From: Glutinoglossum americanum
Lineage: Eukaryota > Ascomycota > Geoglossomycetes > Geoglossales > Geoglossaceae
Length of the DNA: 64,000 nt
Direction of reading: 5' to 3'
Assembly: GCA_020080175.1 (NCBI GenBank)
Contig: JAGHQL010000002.1
Location: 186,001-250,000 of the forward strand
Shown: positions 60,701 through 64,000 of the stretch, piece after piece
Numbering within the stretch: position 1 is the stretch's first letter
Layout of the letters: each line of letters starts with the position of its first letter
The notes under the pieces: model-generated
Seen by the model: the letters and a program-made list of their open reading frames with translations, nothing else
What the model was told of the DNA's origin: nothing
Databases searched by the model: none
Program-made: the position numbers and the translations under genes

Positions 60701-63007
60701 CTAGATAATCTTCAGAGACTTTCTCATATCCTCCAAGCATTTCCAGTCCGTGAATGGTAGTGCAGAGAAAGAGGATATTCTTTCGTATTTTCCTTCGGGT
60801 TTTGCTTCAAGCACCAAACCGTAAACCACAGCGCTGCAGTCCTCTCCTTCACCTCCGGATGAGGTCGGGCATGCGAATAGACAAAGTAGGATGGCATTAT
60901 CTGGAGGGTCCCAATCTTGAGAACCTAATTGCAGCATCATCGACTCTATTGCTCGACGATAATGAATCGAATCGTCCGGTCTATCGATGGAATGCTCCCG
61001 CCGAAGAATTTTTACGATGTTATCGCGGCCGAGCTCCAGGACGGGCCCATTAATTTCCAACGCGGCGGCCGTCACCTGGCCGAAAGGAAATTCTGGGGTC
61101 TTCGCTATGATGCTGCATTCGGTGATGGATGCTAGCTCTACCGCATTCCACGGAGCCATGCGCTCGAAAGTCACGGGGTTATCCACCGATGCCCAAGACC
61201 ACGAGGGGGCACGCCAGGAGGGTGGCCGTTTGAGCGGTAATCGCGTTGACCATAACAGCTCGCGGAGTAACGGACCACGCCATAGCCCTGCAAGATACTC
61301 ATCACTAGCTAAGTCGCTAATTTCCGCAGCCAACGCTCCAATTGCGGGCAGCTTGTCGTCTGGAATTGTCATTTTGCGATTGGAGAATTCGCGGACGGCA
61401 CCGTGCCAAACTGTGTAAAGGTTCTCTGCCCGCTCTCGTTTTTCCTCCATGCTTGAAGTTTTGTTGGCTTCGACCAAGTGGAACCGCAGTTCCCGATGGT
61501 CGAAAGATTGATTATCATATGACCAATCTTCCAAGCCGCCATGGCTGTTTTGAGCACAATGGCACAGCCATACCAACCGTCGTCCATACATTAAAACTCG
61601 GGGAGAAAGGAGTCGTTCTTGGAGGGTCCATGCCCGGTCAGCTATCGGTTCCCTATTTAAGTAGTATGGAGATTCTTCACGGAACAGAACGGTCCCGATT
61701 TCAGCATCTGGAGAGATGAACGGCAATTTTAAAAGGTCGCTGGCAAGACCGAACCCAGGGTGTTTCTGGCACTCATTCTTCCTGGCTTGCAAGAATCCGT
61801 CATGACAGCTTGCTGCGCTTGCGGCGCATATTGTCACATAGGACTGTTTGTAGTACTTCGCCATTTCAAGAATCTCTCGCTCCTTATCGGTCTCAGAATC
61901 CTGAAGAATGCAAATCGAGTCGATCCATAGAAACGATAGACCCAACCGCCTCGTCAGATATACGGCATCTTGTAGCGTCTGGGGCAGGTCAGACAAACGA
62001 AAACCTCTCTTCCGATCCTCAAGATTTCCGACAGTAGTGCAGAACGTCTGGGGACCACCCCAGCAGTAACTCAGAGTTGCATATTGGCCCCGTTCTTCGT
62101 CATCGGAGAGCTTCAGGCCATCTCCATCTAGAAGTTTAATGATTCGTGTTGGAAGCGGAGAAGGGGTTGGCTTCGAACACCCGCGATGATTGTTGATACA
62201 ATCATCAATCCAATCCTGAGCCTGCTGAATACTCTCATCGGACGAGGGATAAATATTTTCAGGACGACCCTGGATGAATTTAGCCGCTGGATCATCTATC
62301 CGCGCCATGTCAGCATGTTTAATTAGCTCTGTCTGGTAAATTGTTACTGCACCTTTATGGGCATAGAGCTCAAGAACGATCCGTTGTCTACACCCGAGGA
62401 TCTCTTTGACTGCGTCTGGATTTAAAGAAGTCGAAGTAGCCTTGAAGTGGATTCTCCCGTATCCCAAGCCCCAGGTCCCGTAGTCTGTCGGTTGGGCGAG
62501 AAGCGTGAAGTCCGCATCAGGGTGTTTCTCCAAAAACTTCCTGATCCTTGCTATCGAGCCGAGGAGCTTCTCAGAAACCGCTGTCCTAGGTGCATTGCTA
62601 CAGCAGGTGACATTTTGGGTCGACGAATCAATACCCCAAAAAAAGGTGTAGCCACGGTCATCGAAGAACCGATTTGCCATAAAACCGCAGAATTGGCATC
62701 CAGCCGCCGCTGCATTGGCAAGATCTTCTAGTCGAAATGCCCATTTTATGAAGGCCTTGCTATCCCTGTCCCTCCCTCCGTTTCGTGGGCGCGAGAAAAC
62801 AGCCAGGTCCCCACTCACAGAGAAACAGACGGGGCAATGTATACCAAGCCTAGTAAGAATTTCTGCCACCCAGTCCACCTTTTGAAAGCGAACCGTGAGT
62901 TCGCCCATGCCGTCGTTACTATCTAACGGAGCATAGGGAGGAGGCGCATATTTTTGGATCATCAGCTGCTCTCCGAAGTATAACAAACGGTCCAGAACCG
63001 GGTCCAT
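60701..63007 (-). CDS. HET-domain protein with cysteine-rich N-terminal region
   Basis: 768 aa in one exon. The N-terminus has paired cysteines, HCPVCFSV and GCQFCGFM, as in other long HET proteins. The HET domain spans roughly residues 315-450: QYATLSYCWGGPQTF, then GFRLSDLPQTLQDAVYLTRR, GLSFLWIDSICILQDSETDKE and CAASAASCHDGFL. RAWTLQERLLSPRVLMYG follows, and later MTIPDDKLPAIGALAAEI and YLAGLWR, which are hallmarks of this subfamily. The gene lies convergent to the 57.3-59.0 kb HET gene. No broken motif is evident. Confidence 0.88.
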   Translation of the reverse strand: MDPVLDRLLYFGEQLMIQKYAPPPYAPLDSNDGMGELTVRFQKVDWVAEILTRLGIHCPVCFSVSGDLAVFSRPRNGGRDRDSKAFIKWAFRLEDLANAAAAGCQFCGFMANRFFDDRGYTFFWGIDSSTQNVTCCSNAPRTAVSEKLLGSIARIRKFLEKHPDADFTLLAQPTDYGTWGLGYGRIHFKATSTSLNPDAVKEILGCRQRIVLELYAHKGAVTIYQTELIKHADMARIDDPAAKFIQGRPENIYPSSDESIQQAQDWIDDCINNHRGCSKPTPSPLPTRIIKLLDGDGLKLSDDEERGQYATLSYCWGGPQTFCTTVGNLEDRKRGFRLSDLPQTLQDAVYLTRRLGLSFLWIDSICILQDSETDKEREILEMAKYYKQSYVTICAASAASCHDGFLQARKNECQKHPGFGLASDLLKLPFISPDAEIGTVLFREESPYYLNREPIADRAWTLQERLLSPRVLMYGRRLVWLCHCAQNSHGGLEDWSYDNQSFDHRELRFHLVEANKTSSMEEKRERAENLYTVWHGAVREFSNRKMTIPDDKLPAIGALAAEISDLASDEYLAGLWRGPLLRELLWSTRLPLKRPPSWRAPSWSWASVDNPVTFERMAPWNAVELASITECSIIAKTPEFPFGQVTAAALEINGPVLELGRDNIVKILRREHSIDRPDDSIHYRRAIESMMLQLGSQDWDPPDNAILLCLFACPTSSGGEGEDCSAVVYGLVLEAKPEGKYERISSFSALPFTDWKCLEDMRKSLKII

Positions 63008-64000
63008 GGCGGGGGGAAGATGTTAACAAGCTCTTACGGATACCAAATGGTAGGTGTAAGTGTCACAAATGCGACGAAAAATGAGAGTGTGAAGCGATAA
63101 GAGGGAAGGCGCGAAGGACGGGATGCCCAGCAGGTAGCTATATAGTCGAGGAACGCTCACAGCCCCAGGGCCGCGCACGGAAGTTTCCATCTGTTCATTG
63201 GTGGCGTACATATCACATCACAGCCCCCTGCGCCATAAGGTTCCCCTGAATGCAAACAACCCACGACGGAGTATGTATTCTATGCCGGTTATTTTCTCGC
63301 AGAGTCATCTAGCTGTGCTAATTGGGATGCGAGTTGAAAAGCGCCCTTCACGATTGATAGGAAGTATCATCGTATCGTTGTTAGAACGCAAAAGGGAAAA
63401 ACGTTCAGGAGGCCAAAGGACGGCTCGCCTTGGCCACAATGCCCTAACGCTAGGCTTTTTTAATAGCGACTAAGCTTGCTCCGGCAAGAGTGGCTGAAGC
63501 GCGGCGAATGGAAACCAGCATGTAAGGAGGCCTCGCTTAGGCTGTACTACTTGGGGGGTGAGTCTCTGCCTAGCAACGCGCAAGCAAATGTATGGTTCTT
63601 GACAAGGAAGCACGAGCGATGGCTTAGAAACGACTTTCTTCATCTGCTCAACAACCATAGTAGTTTTTTCCATGTAAACTCGTATAATATTCCAGTAATT
63701 TTATCGTGAAAAAACATCAACCCAAGTAGCAATATCTTAATATCAGAACTGTCATTTAGCTCTACTGGAAGAGCAAAATCGACAAGGCGCAATATGTCTG
63801 TTTCACAAAGGGGCATACGGTCATGGCCCCTTTGGCAATAACAGTCACGGAGTAAGATCTAAGGAATGGTGGTTTTGGTTTTTTAATACTTAAAATTTTT
63901 CGTTTTTAGCTTCGCATGTTTGGAAGAGTCTGTACTCAACGAAAAGAGGACGCCTCAACTACTGAATGATGCTCGAGGCCACATCTTTTGACCTCAATCG
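63008..64000. other. Upstream region of the rightmost HET gene
   Basis: Promoter side of the HET gene at 60.7-63.0 kb, then right window edge. Open frames are short and show no motif. Nothing else supported. Confidence 0.4.

Overview
The window is nuclear DNA of a filamentous ascomycete (Pezizomycotina). The genes carry short spliceosomal introns, mostly about 45-150 bp, with GT..AG ends and CTAAC/CTGAC-type branch sites. The repertoire is typical of such fungi: HET-domain genes, a NACHT-WD40 receptor and SWIM-finger transposase debris. A helotialean (Leotiomycetes) host is a guess from the style of the surface and HET proteins, not a demonstrated placement. The sequence contains one scaffold gap of 10 N.

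Left block, 1-21 kb: compact housekeeping genes, all apparently intact once spliced. These are KEI1 (Golgi sphingolipid synthesis), YPT6 (Golgi Rab), NOP53 (60S ribosome maturation), REX4 (RNA exonuclease), RNH203 (RNase H2 subunit C), ESA1 (MYST acetyltransferase), a 4E-T/Eap1-like eIF4E-binding protein and URB1 (60S ribosome maturation). Four of them serve ribosome or RNA metabolism, but they are neighbours, not an operon.

Transition, 21-30 kb: a secreted seven-bladed PLL/DUF346-type beta-propeller lectin, about 3 kb with nothing recognisable, a fragment of a bacterial-type subtilase beside a small conserved unknown, and a cysteine-rich single-pass surface protein.

30-34 kb: QNS1, the glutamine-dependent NAD synthetase, split by 15 introns. 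Several of these introns resemble each other, as introner-like elements do. A roughly 350-bp MITE-like element lies just upstream.

Right block, 34-64 kb: accessory DNA. Three HET-domain genes and one NACHT_N-NACHT-WD40 NOD-like receptor make it look like an allorecognition/programmed-death region. Between them lie a multi-pass membrane protein, a conserved unknown with a DTG triplet, an HNH nuclease, a small secreted protein and decayed pieces (MULE transposase C-terminus, ankyrin, TPR, a truncated conserved protein). A 64-bp direct repeat flanks the first HET gene. The receptor's WD40 units are near-identical 123-bp copies and the assembly breaks inside them, so the true repeat number is unknown.

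All multi-exon models were built by hand from splice signals and reading-frame continuity; exon sums are divisible by three in every case. No database search was possible, so family names rest on remembered motifs.
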